The notes: generated from the sequence alone by a model not told the origin. DNA of 64,000 nucleotides from Thalassotalea euphylliae (GCF_003390395.1 NZ_QUOV01000001.1:372001-436000), one strand, 5' to 3'. Shown: positions 1-10,126, counted from the first letter of the stretch. Program-made: numbers and translations.

Positions 1-2
1 TA

Positions 3-1106
3 ATGACTCGCTATTTAGATGTGCGCGAGCTGGCGGCGCAAAGCCAATCTGATCTCATTAATCACCTATGGTCATTGTTCCCTTTTGTGCTCGATTTATG
101 TTTTTACGGCGTGTTACTGCAAATGCATGGCGGTGCCAGTAACGCAGGCGTTTTTGTACTTTATTTACCAGTAATTGTTGCTGCCATGGAGATGAAGCGG
201 CGCATTGCTTGGCTGGTTGCAGTCTTGGCAATTGCCATATATACCGGTTTAATGCTGCAAGGACATGCCGCTCATTTTGAACACCTATCGGAAAGTTTTA
301 CCAATCATTTATCTGGTATGTGGCTGACTTTTGTTATCTCCACCTTGCTGATGACTTGGTTTGTTACTCAGCAGCGCCAAGCGATTATTAGCCAGCAAAA
401 ACAAATTCGAAAATTGCGTGAACGCCAGTTAAGAGATGAGCAAATATTGTCAGTGGCAACCATGGGGGCAAATACCACGCACCGTTTGGCAACGCCATTA
501 TCAACGGCACGTTTGCTAGTTGATGAACTAAAGGAAAATCAAGCGTATGAGCAGGGGTTGGTGGACGAGCTCAGTGCTCAAATTCATGTTTGTCACCAAA
601 CTGTGCATACCATTGCCAAACAAGTGCGTAGTCATCAATCAGCCAATATGAAACTGGTCGCGATTGATGACTTTATTGAACAGACTTTGCAGTATTGGTG
701 GATTAGCCGCAACGATATACGCTATCAACTAAATGTTGCACCTGAGTGCGTGAACTATGCGTTATCCACTGACTTTAATCTGCAAATGTCACTGACTAAC
801 TTATTGGAAAATGCCGCTTATGCTAGCCTTGCTAATCAGCAGGATGAAATCACCATTGATGTGAGCGTCAGCGCTCAGCAAGTGGTAATTAATATTGATG
901 ATCAAGGACAAGGCATAGATCCCAAACTCTTGTCACAATTGGGGCAAGTGAAGGTGGCCAGTAAATCACAAGGTATGGGTATGGGGTTGGCGTTAGCCAA
1001 TGCCACCATTGAACGTTTTGCTGGGCAATTACAGCTATTTAATTTACCGAGCGGTTCTCGTAGTCAAGTGATTTTACCTTGTCAGGCGCTGGCCCTTGGC
1101 CATTGA
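3..1106 (+). CDS. RegB/PrrB-like membrane sensor histidine kinase
   Basis: Likely redox-type sensor kinase of the inner membrane. The first ~130 residues hold about four hydrophobic segments, followed by a short coiled coil (~125-145), an H-box with the presumed phospho-His at residue 160 (THRLATPLST), an N-box (NLLENAAYAS), and ATP-lid glycine motifs (DQGQGID; QGMGMGLALAN). A membrane-domain motif GGASNAG resembles the GGxxNPF quinone-associated heptad of RegB, with the Pro replaced. RegB proteins usually have six membrane segments and ~430-460 residues, so this one is short. The ATG sits two bases from the window edge, so the gene may start further upstream. The RegA-like regulator that follows, 69 bp downstream, supports the family call. 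The signal sensed is inferred, not shown. Confidence 0.75.
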   Translation: MTRYLDVRELAAQSQSDLINHLWSLFPFVLDLCFYGVLLQMHGGASNAGVFVLYLPVIVAAMEMKRRIAWLVAVLAIAIYTGLMLQGHAAHFEHLSESFTNHLSGMWLTFVISTLLMTWFVTQQRQAIISQQKQIRKLRERQLRDEQILSVATMGANTTHRLATPLSTARLLVDELKENQAYEQGLVDELSAQIHVCHQTVHTIAKQVRSHQSANMKLVAIDDFIEQTLQYWWISRNDIRYQLNVAPECVNYALSTDFNLQMSLTNLLENAAYASLANQQDEITIDVSVSAQQVVINIDDQGQGIDPKLLSQLGQVKVASKSQGMGMGLALANATIERFAGQLQLFNLPSGSRSQVILPCQALALGH

Positions 1107-1175
1107 GCATTGGTCATTGATGATGTTCTATTTTTTCAATCATGAACATAGCTGGGTAACGAAAAAGGCAAGCGC

Positions 1176-1712
1176 TTGAAGTTATTACTATTAGAAGATG
1201 ATATTGCCTTTGCTGGCGTATTAGCACGACAGCTAACGCGCAAAGGCTTTGAGGTCGAGCATATCGACCAGCTTGATGCCTTATTACCTACCTGCCAGCG
1301 TTGGCAGCCAGATGCTGTGATTTTGGATATGAACTTAGGCAGTGAGTCATCATTGCCAATGATCACTCAAGTACGGGCTGCGTTGCCGAATAGCAAAATC
1401 ATTCTGGTTACAGGATATGCCAGTATCGCCACCACAGTCACCGCGATAAAATCAGGTGCAGATGATTATCTGCCTAAACCGATTGAATTAAGCTCTTTAT
1501 TGGCGGTGTTAGGTCAGGTGAACGACCAGTCCTGTGCGGACAATCTGCCTAATCCTGCGCAAACCTTAACCTCACCTGAGCGCATCGAGTGGGAGTATAT
1601 TCAACGTGTGCTACAAGAAAACCAAGGTAATGTTTCGGCGACTGCGCGGCAACTAAATATGCATCGTCGAACTTTGCAGCGTAAGCTGGCAAAAAAGCCG
1701 GTAAATAGTTGA
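1176..1712 (+). CDS. RegA/PrrA/ActR-like response regulator (receiver + Fis-type HTH)
   Basis: DNA-binding partner of the preceding kinase. The receiver domain (1-~120) has the acidic pair (LLEDD), the phospho-acceptor Asp in VILDMNL, the switch Thr in LVTGYA and the Lys in YLPKP. The C-terminus ends in a Fis-type helix-turn-helix, NVSATARQLNMHRRTLQRKL, very close to the RegA/ActR signature. Length (178) is typical for the family. The start is a TTG at 1176: an in-frame stop lies at 1149, no ATG precedes the receiver, and AAAAAGG at 1162-1168 is well placed as a ribosome-binding site. RegA family members respond to redox or oxygen; its targets here cannot be seen. Confidence 0.85.
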   Translation: MKLLLLEDDIAFAGVLARQLTRKGFEVEHIDQLDALLPTCQRWQPDAVILDMNLGSESSLPMITQVRAALPNSKIILVTGYASIATTVTAIKSGADDYLPKPIELSSLLAVLGQVNDQSCADNLPNPAQTLTSPERIEWEYIQRVLQENQGNVSATARQLNMHRRTLQRKLAKKPVNS

Positions 1713-1719
1713 TAGATTT

Positions 1720-2187
1720 CTACGCGATTAACGCACTAAACCCTGCATTTAATGATTTCTCTAAATCTTGTGGCGCTATGCCAATTTCCAAACCACGACG
1801 ACCGGCACTTACGTAGATTTTTGCCTGCTGTTCAGCGCTGCTATCAATAAAGGTTGGTAGGCGTTTTTTCTGTCCAAGTGGGCTAACACCGCCAAGTACA
1901 TAACCTGTGGTGCGCTGCACTTTATCAGGATTTGCCATCACGGCTTTTTTGGCTTTTGCTGCTTTGGCGATAAGCTTCAGGCTAAGTTTCTCACTCACGG
2001 GGATAATGGCAACGATTAGCTGCCCTTGCTCAGTTTCTACCACTAAGGTTTTAAATACGCTTTCGGCGGGCAGCTGTAATTTTTCAACTGCTTCCATCCC
2101 GTACGAGCTGGCATTGGCATCGTGTTGATATTCTAAAAGCTCAAACGCCAGTTTTTGGCGTTTGGCAAAGGTAACTGCTGGGGTCAT
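1720..2187 (-). CDS. ybaK: Cys-tRNA(Pro)/Cys-tRNA(Cys) deacylase YbaK
   Basis: Hydrolyses mischarged Cys-tRNA(Pro) in the cytoplasm, a trans-editing factor for prolyl-tRNA synthetase. The 155-residue protein has the full YbaK/EbsC layout: start MTPAVTF, the conserved Lys in VFKTLVVE near residue 46, and the family stretch TGYVLGGVSPLGQKKRLPT. Length and motifs match E. coli YbaK almost throughout. It is convergent with the RegA-like gene (7 bp between the stops) and lies 42 bp downstream of the MOSC fusion gene, so it may be read from that gene's transcript. Confidence 0.95.
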   Translation of the reverse strand: MTPAVTFAKRQKLAFELLEYQHDANASSYGMEAVEKLQLPAESVFKTLVVETEQGQLIVAIIPVSEKLSLKLIAKAAKAKKAVMANPDKVQRTTGYVLGGVSPLGQKKRLPTFIDSSAEQQAKIYVSAGRRGLEIGIAPQDLEKSLNAGFSALIA

Positions 2188-2229
2188 ATGATGGTTACTA
2201 TACTTTTAACGTTATAAATGGGTTGCTAA

Positions 2230-4185
2230 CTACTTTCTTGGTGCTTTACTGATGACAATATCGGTTTTGGGTACGCAGCTACAGGCAAGAATATAGCCTT
2301 GCTCTTGCTCGCCCGGCATTAAACCATCGGTGGCGAGTTGGCGCACTTCACCGCTGTCTAGTTTTACTTTACAGCTGCCACACATACCGCCGCGACAAGA
2401 ATAAGGCATAATTAGCCCTGCCGCTTCGCCCTGATCTAATACGGATTCCTTGGTATTACCTAAGACAGCTTTATCCCATGACTCGAATCGAATATTGACC
2501 TGTGCTAGCAGTGACTCCGTTGCTGGCTTTTTATCGGTCGGGCGTGTGCCAAAGCTTTCAAAGTGAAATTGCGATTCTGGCAAGCCTGCGGCCATTAGCA
2601 GGTCCTTGGCACTGTCTCTAAACCCTTGCGGGCCACAGACCATAGCATCAAGGCTCCCAATATCTGGAATTACAGCCAGCATGCTAGCGCTTAGGTGCCC
2701 TTGAAAGTCTTGCCATTGGGGCAGAGCTGACTGCGTTAGGGTAAAGTGTAATTTGCAGTTGCCATGTTGCTTGGCTAACGCCGTGATTTCATCCAGGGCA
2801 ATTAAGTCTTTTTCACTGCGGGCGCTATGGAAAAATATCACTTCACGGTTATCGCATTGGTCGGTTAATGCTTTTAGCATCGACAACATTGGGGTAATGC
2901 CAGAGCCTGCACTGAGCAATAAAATCCGTTGCTGGTTGATATTGCCTAAGTGGAACTTGCCATTCGGTGCTTTGGCCAGAATTTCATCGCCAACGTTAAA
3001 GTGATCATGCAAAAAATTGGAGACTTTGCCATTAGGCACACGCTTAACGGTAATGGTTAAGCTCTGATTTCGCGTTGGTGACGAGCTTAGCGTGTAAATG
3101 GCATTAACGGTTTTACCGTCGATAGTCAGTTTAAACGGTAAGTGCTGACCGGCTTGATAATGCTGAAAATTTTCAGGTAAGTTGCCGCTTTTTGCTTTGA
3201 ATACGAAGGTTTTAACATCGTGGGTTTCGTCGTAAATATGCTGACAAACAAGGCTTGCTTGTTCCACACTTGGTGCTTGACCTGCTGTATCAGCTGTTTG
3301 TTTGTTAGTGCTTTGCTTCTTGTTTACGTTACTCTTTTTGTTGGCGTTGCTAAGGCTAATCGCTTTAACGTTAACAAACTCTGGGGTAAATTGGCGATCT
3401 AAAACAGTGACTTGATCACCAAAACGAATTTGCCCTTGATTAAGCGGAATTAAGTTTTGACCAAACAAGACATCGCCTTTGGCTATTTGGCGGTAGCTTT
3501 TTAATGTCGCTAATGGCTCTAACTGGCTGTGTTTTTCACCTGTATCTGGATCGACTGTAGTAAACACACATCGTGTGCAGGGTTTGGTTAGCTCAAACTC
3601 TACTTCACCAATGCGGATATGACGCCAAGTATCTTCCGCAAATGGCTCACAATCTTGTACAACGATATTGGGGCGGAATTGGCGCATTGAAATTGGCTGC
3701 TTTAAGCGACTGTTTAAGTCATCAAGCGAGGCTTGCGAGATTAATAACAAGGGGTAACCATCGGCAAAGGCGACCGGATTAGTGGTGTTTTTTACCTGAC
3801 GATTAGATTGCTCACCGAAGAACAATAAGTGGCAAGGCTGCCCTAAAAACTGACTAAACCAATGGTCAACACTTTCATGACTGCGCTGGCCTAAAATGGT
3901 ATCGCCCCACACAGTAACATGTTGGTATTCGTCAAGACACTGGCTATATCGCACTGCTAACAAGGGCATGTCTGGCGCGGTTAGCATCAGGCCATCTGGC
4001 GTTAAGTTAGCTTGCACTAAACATAATTTTGGCTGGGTGCGGGCGGTAATAAATTGGCCATTTTGATCGCAAATTACAAAGCGACGGTCGTAAGGTAAAC
4101 CAATTGGGTCAACCCAACTGGATGATAACTGAATGCCAGCCGTTGATTTTATCGGATAAACGCTGATTTGTTGCAAGTGTGCCAT
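2230..4185 (-). CDS. MOSC domain / ferredoxin reductase / 2Fe-2S ferredoxin fusion protein (YcbX-like)
   Basis: Probable molybdenum-cofactor reductase carrying its own electron-transfer chain. Residues 1-~120 are the MOSC N-terminal beta barrel (VYPIKSTAG), and ~130-270 the MOSC core with the presumed cofactor Cys in KPCTRCVFTT. A Lys/Asn/Thr-rich linker covers ~275-305. Then come an FAD-binding FR-type domain (YTLSSSPTR), an NAD(P)-binding domain (LLSAGSGITPMLSML) and a C-terminal plant-type 2Fe-2S ferredoxin (CRGGMCGSC plus a distal Cys). E. coli YcbX has only the MOSC and ferredoxin parts and borrows a separate reductase to detoxify N-hydroxylated bases; here the reductase is built in. The substrate is inferred from that homology. 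Transcribed towards ybaK. Confidence 0.85.
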   Translation of the reverse strand: MAHLQQISVYPIKSTAGIQLSSSWVDPIGLPYDRRFVICDQNGQFITARTQPKLCLVQANLTPDGLMLTAPDMPLLAVRYSQCLDEYQHVTVWGDTILGQRSHESVDHWFSQFLGQPCHLLFFGEQSNRQVKNTTNPVAFADGYPLLLISQASLDDLNSRLKQPISMRQFRPNIVVQDCEPFAEDTWRHIRIGEVEFELTKPCTRCVFTTVDPDTGEKHSQLEPLATLKSYRQIAKGDVLFGQNLIPLNQGQIRFGDQVTVLDRQFTPEFVNVKAISLSNANKKSNVNKKQSTNKQTADTAGQAPSVEQASLVCQHIYDETHDVKTFVFKAKSGNLPENFQHYQAGQHLPFKLTIDGKTVNAIYTLSSSPTRNQSLTITVKRVPNGKVSNFLHDHFNVGDEILAKAPNGKFHLGNINQQRILLLSAGSGITPMLSMLKALTDQCDNREVIFFHSARSEKDLIALDEITALAKQHGNCKLHFTLTQSALPQWQDFQGHLSASMLAVIPDIGSLDAMVCGPQGFRDSAKDLLMAAGLPESQFHFESFGTRPTDKKPATESLLAQVNIRFESWDKAVLGNTKESVLDQGEAAGLIMPYSCRGGMCGSCKVKLDSGEVRQLATDGLMPGEQEQGYILACSCVPKTDIVISKAPRK

Positions 4186-4445
4186 TGCGCTTGTCTGCTC
4201 CTATTTCTTGCTCGCGTGCGCGCTTGCCTGCCAATTCTAATACGAAAGCCCACGCACTATTATTTCCATAAATCTTGGTCAATTAGCGTTAATAAAGCAA
4301 TGACAAATCTATGAAATTCTTTGTGAATACTCGGTTATATTCTGGCTGAGTGGTGTCGTGCATAGCAAGGTGAAAGTATTCAATTGCTTGCCAGTCAGGT
4401 ATATTGTCGGCTAATTGCAGTTAGGTGAAAATTATCAACAAACAA

Positions 4446-5894
4446 ATGAAGCACATACATATTCTTGGCATTTGCGGCACTTTTATGGGCGGTATTGCCG
4501 CCATTGCAAAGCAACTGGGCTTTCGCGTCTCCGGTTGTGATGCCAACGTTTACCCACCTATGAGTACTCAATTGGAAGCTCTAGGTATTGAATTGATGCA
4601 AGGGTATGACATTGCTCACTTGAGTGATGAGCCGGATATGGTGATTGTTGGTAATGCGATGGCGCGCGGCAATCCTATGGTGGAATATGTACTTGATCGC
4701 AATATTCCGTATACCTCTGGCCCACAATGGTTGTTAGAAAATGTACTAAAAGATCGCTGGGTGCTAGCGGTGTCAGGTACGCACGGTAAAACTACAACCA
4801 GCAGTATGCTGACTTGGATTTTAGAATATGCCCATATGAAACCGGGCTATTTAATTGGTGGTGTGCCGCAAAATTTTGAGGTGTCAGCACGCTTAGGTGA
4901 TGCGCCATTTTTCGTGATTGAAGCTGACGAATACGATACTGCCTTTTTCGACAAACGCTCTAAGTTTGTTCACTATCGCCCAAGAACGCTGGTGATCAAC
5001 AATATGGAATTTGATCACGCGGATATTTTTAATGATATCAGTGATATTCAGCGCCAATTTCATCACTTGATTCGTATGGTGCCAAGTAATGGCTTGGTAT
5101 TATCGCCAGCCAATGAAACTTACATTAACGAAACCCTTGAACAAGGCTGCTGGACGCCCACTGAGCAAGCATTTGGGTGCGTACAATCAGAAGAGAAAAG
5201 CGCAGGTTGGCAAGCAATAAAATTAACGGATGATGGCAGTGAATTTGAAGTTTGGTTTGCTGGCGAGTTGCAAGGTACTGTGCGTTGGTCACTGATTGGC
5301 GATTTCAATATCGACAATGCGCTGATGGCGATTGGCGCGGCGCGCCATGCAGGGGTGCCAAGTCATGTAGCGGTTGATGCGCTGGCGGAATATATCAATA
5401 CTAAGCGCCGTTTAGAGCTGCGCGGTACTATCAATGATATAAAAGTCTATGACGATTTTGCTCACCACCCAACGGCAATAGCAAAGACCCTGAGCGCGAT
5501 GCGTGATCACGTTGCCAGCCATGACAATAAGGGGCGAGTGTTAGCGGTACTGGAGCCAAGATCTAACACCATGAAAAGTGGTGTACATAAAGACACTTTG
5601 GGTAAATCACTTGCCCAAGCAGATGAAGTCTATATTTTCCAAGGGGAAAAGGTGCAATGGTCAGTGGCAGATATCGCCGAACAGTGTCAGCAAACTTGTA
5701 TTGCTGAAGCTGATATTGATGCGCTGGTGGCAAAAGTTGCAGCAGCGGCGCAGCCAGAAGATCATATTGTGGTAATGAGCAATGGTGGCTTTGGCGGTTT
5801 TCATAACAAACTCCTTGCAGCATTAAGCCAAAAGCACGAACACAACGTAGAGCTAGCAGCAAAGAAAACGAATGAAAGGTTGAAACAGGTTTAA
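4446..5894 (+). CDS. mpl: UDP-N-acetylmuramate:L-alanyl-gamma-D-glutamyl-meso-diaminopimelate ligase Mpl
   Basis: Murein-recycling ligase that joins the recovered tripeptide to UDP-MurNAc in the cytoplasm. Mur-ligase signatures are complete: the N-terminal nucleotide fold ([12 protein letters not shown]), the ATP loop [10 protein letters not shown], the metal/substrate segment [11 protein letters not shown], and [10 protein letters not shown] in the C-terminal domain. The family usually begins [15 protein letters not shown], so I place the start at the ATG at 4446. A GTG at 4425 in the same frame would add seven residues; neither has a strong ribosome-binding site. The stop overlaps the start of ubiX by one base, so the two are translationally coupled. 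Confidence 0.95.
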   Translation: MKHIHILGICGTFMGGIAAIAKQLGFRVSGCDANVYPPMSTQLEALGIELMQGYDIAHLSDEPDMVIVGNAMARGNPMVEYVLDRNIPYTSGPQWLLENVLKDRWVLAVSGTHGKTTTSSMLTWILEYAHMKPGYLIGGVPQNFEVSARLGDAPFFVIEADEYDTAFFDKRSKFVHYRPRTLVINNMEFDHADIFNDISDIQRQFHHLIRMVPSNGLVLSPANETYINETLEQGCWTPTEQAFGCVQSEEKSAGWQAIKLTDDGSEFEVWFAGELQGTVRWSLIGDFNIDNALMAIGAARHAGVPSHVAVDALAEYINTKRRLELRGTINDIKVYDDFAHHPTAIAKTLSAMRDHVASHDNKGRVLAVLEPRSNTMKSGVHKDTLGKSLAQADEVYIFQGEKVQWSVADIAEQCQQTCIAEADIDALVAKVAAAAQPEDHIVVMSNGGFGGFHNKLLAALSQKHEHNVELAAKKTNERLKQV

Positions 5895-6547
5895 TGACAG
5901 AGCAACTTAATACCATCGCGAAAGCTCAACATAAGGGCTTTGATAGCGCCGTTACCGTTGCTATTACCGGCGCATCCGGTGCTTGCTATGCATTACGTTT
6001 AATCGAATGTTTAGTGGCTGCCAATAAGCAAGTGTATGTCTTGATGTCGAGCGCGGCGCGTGTCGTATTTGATACCGAAGTCGGCTTAAAGCTGCCGGGC
6101 TCACCCGAAGCGCAAAGTGCGTTTTGGTGCCAGCACTTTAATGCTAAGCCTGAGCAAGTAATTGCTTTTGGTAAAGAACAGTGGTTCTCGCCAGTCGCCT
6201 CTGGCTCTGCCGCTCCGAAACAAATGGTGGTTTGTCCATGCTCAACCGGTACGTTGGCGGCAATTAGCCAAGGAATGAGTGATAACTTAATTGAGCGCGC
6301 TGCCGATGTGGTGATTAAAGAGCGCGGCCAGCTCATTCTAGTACCACGCGAAACGCCTTTTTCCACGATACACCTGCGCAATATGCTGAGCCTATCTGAG
6401 CTTGGCGCAACCGTGATGCCAGCAGCGCCGGGTTTTTACCATCAACCGGAATCTATTAATGATTTGGTGGATTTTATGGTTGGCAGAATATTGGATCATT
6501 TAGGTATCGACCAAAAAATTATGCCGCGCTGGGGCTATCAGGCTTAA
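5894..6547 (+). CDS. ubiX: Flavin prenyltransferase UbiX
   Basis: Makes the prenylated FMN cofactor used by the decarboxylase UbiD in ubiquinone synthesis. The Rossmann-like flavoprotein fold is shown by [15 protein letters not shown] near the N-terminus, the conserved [14 protein letters not shown], the segment [11 protein letters not shown] and [15 protein letters not shown]. Length (217) is normal. The ATG shares its A with the stop of mpl (TAATG). A ubiD gene is not in the window. The stop codon lies inside the first copy of a 15-bp tandem repeat. Confidence 0.95.
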   Translation: MTEQLNTIAKAQHKGFDSAVTVAITGASGACYALRLIECLVAANKQVYVLMSSAARVVFDTEVGLKLPGSPEAQSAFWCQHFNAKPEQVIAFGKEQWFSPVASGSAAPKQMVVCPCSTGTLAAISQGMSDNLIERAADVVIKERGQLILVPRETPFSTIHLRNMLSLSELGATVMPAAPGFYHQPESINDLVDFMVGRILDHLGIDQKIMPRWGYQA

Positions 6548-6617
6548 CTAAAGCAACGTTAACTAAAGCAACGTTAATTAAAGCAACGTTAATTAAAGCA
6601 ACCTTAAAAAAGCAGCC
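6544..6617 (+). repeat. 15-bp tandem repeat, four copies plus a decayed fifth
   Basis: The unit TTAACTAAAGCAACG starts at 6544, 6559, 6574 and 6589, with C-to-T and G-to-C changes in later copies, followed by a degenerate 14-base copy at 6604-6617. The first unit includes the ubiX stop codon. Each unit carries TTAA, so the array gives stops in more than one frame. It looks like slippage or unequal-crossover expansion; no function is evident. Confidence 0.9.
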
Positions 6618-6808
6618 TTAAGTAAGTCTGCACTGGCCATTACTGGCAGTAAAATTTAGTTTACTTTTGAATAAAGAATACAACCGCAAAAATATTTCTA
6701 TTTATCGCAAAAACCTTATCTTTTTGCAGCCACTGTGCTTTAGTTAGTGGCTGTAAAAATAAAACATACTTCAAACTAATAACGTTTATAAAAACAGGTT
6801 ACTCCAAC

Positions 6809-9800
6809 ATGTCTAAACGATTTTCTCGCCGCTTGATGCGTCAATCAAGTGCGTATAGCGCAAATAAACTTTCAACGATCGCCTTGGCCGTCGGTATGGC
6901 GTTCTCGTCAACCGCCTTTGCCGCTGATACAAAAGCAGATGAGAGCAAGTGGTCAGTTAACGATCCACAAGGCCAGTTTACTTCGACCAAAATCAATGTT
7001 GATCAAGGTACTTGGATGAACATCGATATCAGCCCTGATGGCAAAACCCTTGCCTTCGATTTATTGGGTGATATCTACACCATGCCACTTTCTGGCGGTA
7101 AAGCAACGCCATTAATGACAGATATTGCGTGGCAAATGCAGCCGCGTTTTAGCCCTGACGGCAAACATATCGCCTACACCTCTGATGAAGACGGTGGCGA
7201 TAATTTATGGATCATGAATGCCGATGGCTCTGGTGGCAAAGCAATCACCACAGAGACTTTCCGTTTGCTAAACAGCCCAGCATGGTCGCCAGATGGTAAC
7301 TATTTAGCCGGCCGTAAGCACTACACTGGCGCCCGTTCATTGGGCGCAGGTGAAGTATGGCTTTACCACAAAACCGGTGGTCAAGGGGTGATGCTAACTA
7401 AGCGTCCAAATCAGCAAAAAGATTTAGGCGAGCCAGCATTTTCACCTGATGGCAAATACGTTTACTTCTCACAAGATGAAACGCCGGGCAAAACTTTCCA
7501 CTACTCGAAAGATTCAGAAAAAGGCATTTATAAAATTAAGCGCCTAGAGCTGGAAACTGGTGAGATTGAAGTGATTCTTTCTGGTCGCGGCGGCGCCATT
7601 CGCCCAACGCCGTCACCTGATGGTCGCTACTTAGCGTTTATTAGCCGAGATGATTTCCAATCTAAACTGTACTTGTACGATCTACAAAGTGGTGAACAAA
7701 CGCTGGTCTATGACGACTTAGAGCGTGATATGCAGGAAACCTGGGCGATTCACGGTGTATACCCAACCATGGCGTGGACACCAGATAACAAGCACATAGT
7801 ATTCTGGGCAAATGGTAAAATTAACAAGCTAGATATTGCGAAAAAATCTGCCAGCGTTATTCCATTTAAAGTGGAAGCTGAGAAAAAACTACAAACCGCT
7901 GTACGCTTTGAACAAACCATTGAGCAAGATGAATTCGACGTAAAAATGCTGCGTGATGTGGAAATTTCACCAGACGGCCGCCGCGCGGTATTTGAAGCCA
8001 TGGGGCATATTTACACGCGCAGCCTGCCAAACGGTAAGCCTAAGCGTTTAACCAAGCAAAGCGAGCATTTCGAATACAACCCAAGCTTCTCACGCGATGG
8101 TAAGAAAATTGTTTACGTGACTTGGGATGATAACGACTTAGGCCAGATTCGCGTCGCATCAAGCCGTGGTGGTAAAGGTAAAGTGATCACGAAAGAGCCG
8201 GGTAAATATGTTGAGCCTAGCTTCTCACCTGACGGTAAAACCGTAGTTTACCGCAAAGTTTCAGGCGGCTTTATTACTAATCCAGTTTGGGGCTTAAATC
8301 CGGGTATTTACGCCGTATCAAGTAAAGGTGGCGAGCCTAAACTAGTGACTGAAAACGGTTTACAACCGCACTTTGGTAAGCGCAATGATCGCGTTTACGT
8401 GGTGCGTAACGGCGAGAAAACCCAGTTGGCGCGTATCGACTTAGACGGTCAGCACGACACCACGCTATACCAAGGGAAGTTTGCCACTGAATACAAGGTT
8501 TCACCTGATGGTGAGCACGTGGCGTTTGCCGAGCGCTTTAAAGTGTTTGTAACGCCATATATCGAACGTGGTGATGTTATCGATACTGGGCCAAAAGCTA
8601 GCAATCTACCAGTGAAAAAGCTATCCGTGCGCGCTGGTGAGGGGATTAGCTGGGGTGCAAAATCAAATGAGCTGTATTGGAGCTTAGGTGCTGATTTATA
8701 CCAAACCAATGTGAGTGGTTTATTTGATATTGCTGATTCATCAAAAGAAGTAGACGCCGATAATAAAATTGAACCTAAACAAACTTATCTCGGCTTTAAG
8801 CACAAAGTCGATAAGCCATCAGGTACCGTTGCTTTTGTTGGTGGTAAAGTCGTGACCATGGAAGGCGAGCAAGTGATTGACAATGGTGTGGTTATTGTTG
8901 AAGGCAACACCATTAAAGCGGTTGGCGCTCAAGCAGATGTCGCGATTCCAAGTGGTGCGAAAGTGGTTGATATTACTGGCAAGTCAATTATGCCAGGCTT
9001 AATTGATGCGCATGCTCATGGCCCGCAAGGCTTGGAAGAAATTATTCCACAGCAAAACTGGAAGAACTACGCAGGCCTTGCCTTGGGTGTGACGACGATT
9101 CACGATCCTTCAAACGATACCACTGAGTTTTTTGCGGCCAGTGAAATGCAAAAAGCGGGTGATATTGTTGCGGCTCGTTTGTACTCAACCGGTACGATTT
9201 TATACGGGGCAACCGTTGCAGGTTACACCTCGCATGTCGATAGCTTAGATGATGCTAAATTCCACGTTGAGCGCTTGAAAAAAGCGGGTGCCTTTAGCGT
9301 GAAAAGCTATAACCAGCCACGTCGTAACCAACGTCAGCAGTTTATTCAAGCGGCGCGTGAGTTAGAGGTGATGGTAATGCCAGAAGGCGGCTCGTTATTG
9401 CAGCATAACCTAACCATGCTGGTTGATGGTCACACTACGCTAGAGCACTCGATCCCAACCGAACATGTTTACGATGATATTAAACAATTATGGTCGGCTT
9501 CAGGCATGGCGTACACGCCGACTATGGGCGTGGCTTATGGTGGCATTTGGGGCGAAAACTTCTGGTACGATAAAACGGAAGTTTGGAAGCATCCGCGCTT
9601 AAGCCAATATGTACCGTCTGAGTTTTTAGACCCACGTTCAATGCGTCGTCCAACGGCCCCACATCACCACTATAACCATATGAATGTCGCGCGTGTTGCC
9701 AAAGAAATGCAAGATCTTGGCGTCGAGGTTAACTCAGGCGGCCATGGTCAACGTGAAGGTTTAGCCATGCACTGGGAAATGTGGATGATGGCGCAAGGTG

Positions 9801-10057
9801 GTATGTCGCCGCTGCAAGCGCTGCGCACCGCTACAATGTCGCCAGCGATTACCTTAGGCCTAGATAAGCAGCTTGGCTCGATAAAAGCAGGAAAACTGGC
9901 TGATTTAATGATTGTCGATGGTGATATCACTCAAGATATTCGCATTAGTGACCGCGTTACTCATACCATGATCAATGGCCGTTTATATGATGCGGAAACC
10001 ATGAATGAAGTTGGTAACTACGACAATAAACGTGAGAAGTTCTACTTTGAGCAGTAA
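6809..10057 (+). CDS. Secreted TolB-type beta-propeller / amidohydrolase fusion
   Basis: Large exported hydrolase of 1082 residues. A long signal peptide ends near AFA-ADT (~39). Residues ~60-640 contain repeated PD40/TolB blades, recognisable as SPDGK-type motifs (ISPDGKTLAF, FSPDGKHIAY, WSPDGNYLAG and others). Residues ~665-1070 form an amidohydrolase domain with the metal motif DAHAHG after GKSIMPGLI, a later LEHSIP and SGGHGQREGLAMHWE, and the C-terminal GKLADLMIVDG typical of the superfamily. Proteins of this layout are common in marine gammaproteobacteria and are often annotated as periplasmic or dipeptidase-like; the substrate is unknown. It appears monocistronic and ends before a strong terminator. 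Confidence 0.85.
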   Translation: MSKRFSRRLMRQSSAYSANKLSTIALAVGMAFSSTAFAADTKADESKWSVNDPQGQFTSTKINVDQGTWMNIDISPDGKTLAFDLLGDIYTMPLSGGKATPLMTDIAWQMQPRFSPDGKHIAYTSDEDGGDNLWIMNADGSGGKAITTETFRLLNSPAWSPDGNYLAGRKHYTGARSLGAGEVWLYHKTGGQGVMLTKRPNQQKDLGEPAFSPDGKYVYFSQDETPGKTFHYSKDSEKGIYKIKRLELETGEIEVILSGRGGAIRPTPSPDGRYLAFISRDDFQSKLYLYDLQSGEQTLVYDDLERDMQETWAIHGVYPTMAWTPDNKHIVFWANGKINKLDIAKKSASVIPFKVEAEKKLQTAVRFEQTIEQDEFDVKMLRDVEISPDGRRAVFEAMGHIYTRSLPNGKPKRLTKQSEHFEYNPSFSRDGKKIVYVTWDDNDLGQIRVASSRGGKGKVITKEPGKYVEPSFSPDGKTVVYRKVSGGFITNPVWGLNPGIYAVSSKGGEPKLVTENGLQPHFGKRNDRVYVVRNGEKTQLARIDLDGQHDTTLYQGKFATEYKVSPDGEHVAFAERFKVFVTPYIERGDVIDTGPKASNLPVKKLSVRAGEGISWGAKSNELYWSLGADLYQTNVSGLFDIADSSKEVDADNKIEPKQTYLGFKHKVDKPSGTVAFVGGKVVTMEGEQVIDNGVVIVEGNTIKAVGAQADVAIPSGAKVVDITGKSIMPGLIDAHAHGPQGLEEIIPQQNWKNYAGLALGVTTIHDPSNDTTEFFAASEMQKAGDIVAARLYSTGTILYGATVAGYTSHVDSLDDAKFHVERLKKAGAFSVKSYNQPRRNQRQQFIQAARELEVMVMPEGGSLLQHNLTMLVDGHTTLEHSIPTEHVYDDIKQLWSASGMAYTPTMGVAYGGIWGENFWYDKTEVWKHPRLSQYVPSEFLDPRSMRRPTAPHHHYNHMNVARVAKEMQDLGVEVNSGGHGQREGLAMHWEMWMMAQGGMSPLQALRTATMSPAITLGLDKQLGSIKAGKLADLMIVDGDITQDIRISDRVTHTMINGRLYDAETMNEVGNYDNKREKFYFEQ

Positions 10058-10126
10058 AGTGCAACCAAAGTAAATCTTGTCTCGTCAGCCTTAACCTTAA
10101 CTTAATTTAAGTTAAGGTAATCTATA

